In this document: piece by piece, positions 62,225 through 64,000 of the stretch
How the letters are laid out: each line of letters starts with the position of its first letter
Position numbering within the stretch: position 1 is the first letter of the stretch
Assembly: GCA_963738205.1 (NCBI GenBank)
Contig: CAVTVQ010000007.1
Coordinates: 496,001-560,000 of the forward strand
Source of the DNA: DATFQE01 sp963738205
Lineage (GTDB): Bacteria; Actinomycetota; Thermoleophilia; Gaiellales; Gaiellaceae
Direction of reading: 5' to 3'
Length of the DNA: 64,000 nucleotides
Notes under the pieces: generated by a model
The model's input: the letters and a program-made list of their open reading frames with translations, nothing else
Databases searched by the model: none
What the model was told of the DNA's origin: nothing
Position numbers and translations under genes: made by a program

Positions 62225-64000
62225 CTAGTGGCGGTTGACGCTCCCTTCCTGGCTGAACGCCTGGAACTCGGCTGCCCGGACGAAACGCCTGCTGGCGTTC
62301 GCCGCAACGTTCGAGTCGCAATCGGCGTTGGTCGCCGGATCCGCATCCTGGTCGCCCTGGAACAGCGGTCCGCCGGTGCACTGGCTCGTCTTGACGACGA
62401 GCCGCAAGTGCGTGGCCTTCACGTTCGGGATGTCGAACGCCCGCAGGATCAGATGCGGCTGCACCGGCCGCGGAGGATTGCCTGGGAAGGCGTCCGCGGC
62501 GCTGGTGTACACCTTCTCGAACCCGGCGTCGGTCGTGCAGTTGTCCTTGTTCGCATCGCATGCCCACACCTCGAACTGGCGCAGCGCCGTGAACCGGTTG
62601 ACGTTAAGGCTCAGCTCAGCGCTGACCTGGAGGTGCCGGATGCGCACTGCGTCGGTGCCGGCCAGGTCGATCGTCACCTTCCTCCCGTCCACCGAGAGGT
62701 TGCCGCCGCTGATCGTGCCCTCGGCGGTCCACTGGCTGCCCTCGGTGTCGTCGATCAGGTTGGCGAGGTCGGCTCCGTCGCCGGTAGCGGTCGCACCCTT
62801 AGCGGCCGACGCGTAGTTCGTTGGGAACCGGAACTCGATCACCGAGTCCTCGCCCCGAGAGAACGTCTTGCGGGCTCGGAGGTGTCCGTATCCCGGCGCG
62901 TTCGCGACGAGCTCGTACGTGCCCGAAGCGAACTTCGCCGTATCGTAGAGGTTCTCGCCCGCCGTCGCCGGATTGGAATCGGCGATCGGAGAGACGCGGC
63001 CCTGGTAGTGACCGACGAAGAACCGGGCGTTCTGAATCGTGCTGCCGTCCTTCGCCTTAGCGCGGAACGTGATCTCCGCGTTGTCGTGCAGCGGCGACTG
63101 GAAGCTCGGCGTCGGGTCTGTGTCCGTGTCGGCCGTCGTGTTCGAGCTGGACGCATTGATCCCGAACCCGCTCCGCGCGTACCCGAGCCAGAGCTCCTTC
63201 TGGTTGGCTCCGCCGAAGCGCATCATGTCTGCGGTCAGGATCGCGTCGCGAGCCTGAACCATCGACGGATCCGTGGGCAGAAGCAGGAACGCGTCGAACA
63301 TCGAGCTGCACCCACCGACGGTTGCCCGGGCAGTTCTGCGGAGGCAGCTCGCCGTCGGCGCAGGACTCCTGGAGCTCGGCGTCCGACGACGGGAAGTCGT
63401 CGTCGTACTTGTCGTTCAGCAACGTGCGATTCCGGAAGTTCGTGGCGCTCCAGATCTCGCCGTCGGCGTGCACCTGGGGCCCGGTCAGGTCGTAGCCCAT
63501 GTCGCTGAAGTTGAGGGCGTTGACGTTCAGCTGCTTGCCGGGCCGCGGAACGTCGCCCGACATCGGGAAGTTCATCCCGTAGTTGCGGATCGCGCGGGTC
63601 GAGTTGCCCGTCGCGTACGTCCCGACCGCATAGCGGTTCTCGCCGCCCGTCGGCACGAACCCGTTCTCGTTCAGGTACTCCATCGCGAACATGTCGGCCC
63701 AGGACTCGCCCATCGCGCCGGCGTGGTGCCCGGTTCGCCCGACGCCCTTACCGATCATGCGGTTCTCGATCATGTGCGTGTACTCGTGGCCGATGACACC
63801 CATGTCGTAGTCGCCGTCGACGCACGGGGCGTAGAACGCCCCCGGCAGGGACTGCCACATGTACATGTTCGTAATCGAAGCCACACCGTCCGCGTTCGTG
63901 ATCATGTTCGCGTTGTCGCGCTGGCCGACGAGGACTCCCGCCTGCACGTCGCCCAGGATCGGATCGTTCTCCTGCCGGGGCTCGGTGAGACCGAAGTTGT
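62225..64000 (-). CDS. M36 (fungalysin-like) metalloprotease, 5' end outside window, with a frameshift
   Basis: The gene enters at the right edge and is read to a stop at 62225. The upstream part holds the zinc site HEYTH and GAMGESWADMFAMEYL, with the third ligand, and GEIWSATNFRN, as in fungalysins. The frame runs to GNRRWVQL near 63303, then continues as MFDAFLLLPTDPSMVQARDA in the next frame, as expected for M36 proteins. One extra G lies between the CTC (Leu) codon and ATG. The C-terminal 250 residues hold two beta-rich domains with Cys pairs. It is either a broken gene or a sequencing error. Confidence 0.85.

Overview
This 64 kb window is G+C-rich, gene-dense and mostly encoded on the minus strand, with many 4-bp start/stop overlaps (ATGA, GTGA) and many GTG or TTG starts. 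The gene set points to a bacterium of the phylum Actinobacteriota, probably a deep branch such as Thermoleophilia (Gaiellales or Solirubrobacterales). This is inferred from a UvrD2-type helicase with an HRDC tail, an AfsR-like regulator, futalosine-type menaquinone synthesis, a b6-type menaquinol:cytochrome c reductase and DUF58/DUF4129/MoxR genes. I see no tRNA, rRNA, CRISPR array or insertion sequence, and no gene-free stretch over 300 bases. The longest non-coding gaps are about 190 bp (37331-37519) and 145 bp (24221-24365).

Layout. 1-2270: a three-gene fumarate-type operon (short flavoprotein, SDR, start of a class I fumarase). 2318-8345: an AfsR-like regulator divergent from a secreted mosaic protein with eight Asp-rich two-Cys repeats, a propeller-like repeat region and a Vps62-like end, then a small exported protein. 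8350-13955: iron-dependent dehydrogenase with a LysR regulator, a PhoX-like protein and UvrD2. 14026-19345: sugar-nucleotide enzymes (CapD-like, DegT-like), DedA and a phosphodiester-glycosidase-like exported protein. 19407-21945: a DrrA-type ABC exporter with two permeases.

21955-32672 is the metabolic core. UbiD, Rieske protein, cytochrome b6, cytochrome b/c fusion, UbiX, MenG methyltransferase, polyprenyl diphosphate synthase, MqnE, a haloalkane-dehalogenase-like hydrolase, a VOC protein, MqnA and MqnC all lie on one strand, mostly overlapping. They would make menaquinone from chorismate and supply the complex that oxidises menaquinol. MqnB, MqnD and a prenyltransferase are not in the window.

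33370-36027 holds hemB, hemL and a degenerate prenyl-synthase-like gene. 36125-46645 holds membrane, cell-surface and housekeeping genes (AI-2E family, M23-like, YmdB-like, two polytopic membrane proteins, GtrA, PRC-barrel, acylphosphatase, PCM, a phosphodiesterase, a Cys-less thioredoxin fold and a CHRD protein). 46703-52402 is a 2-oxoacid dehydrogenase operon (E1 alpha, E1 beta, E2) interrupted by a formamidase and a HIRAN protein, and preceded by a PadR-membrane-hydrolase fusion with a clear leaderless promoter. 52448-57326 is a hydrolase paralogue plus the MoxR/DUF58/DUF4129 cluster. 57347-64000 has a lipid-kinase-like gene, a secreted protein with probable frame disturbances, a VOC protein, a subtilase and an M36 metalloprotease that carries a frameshift and runs off the right edge.
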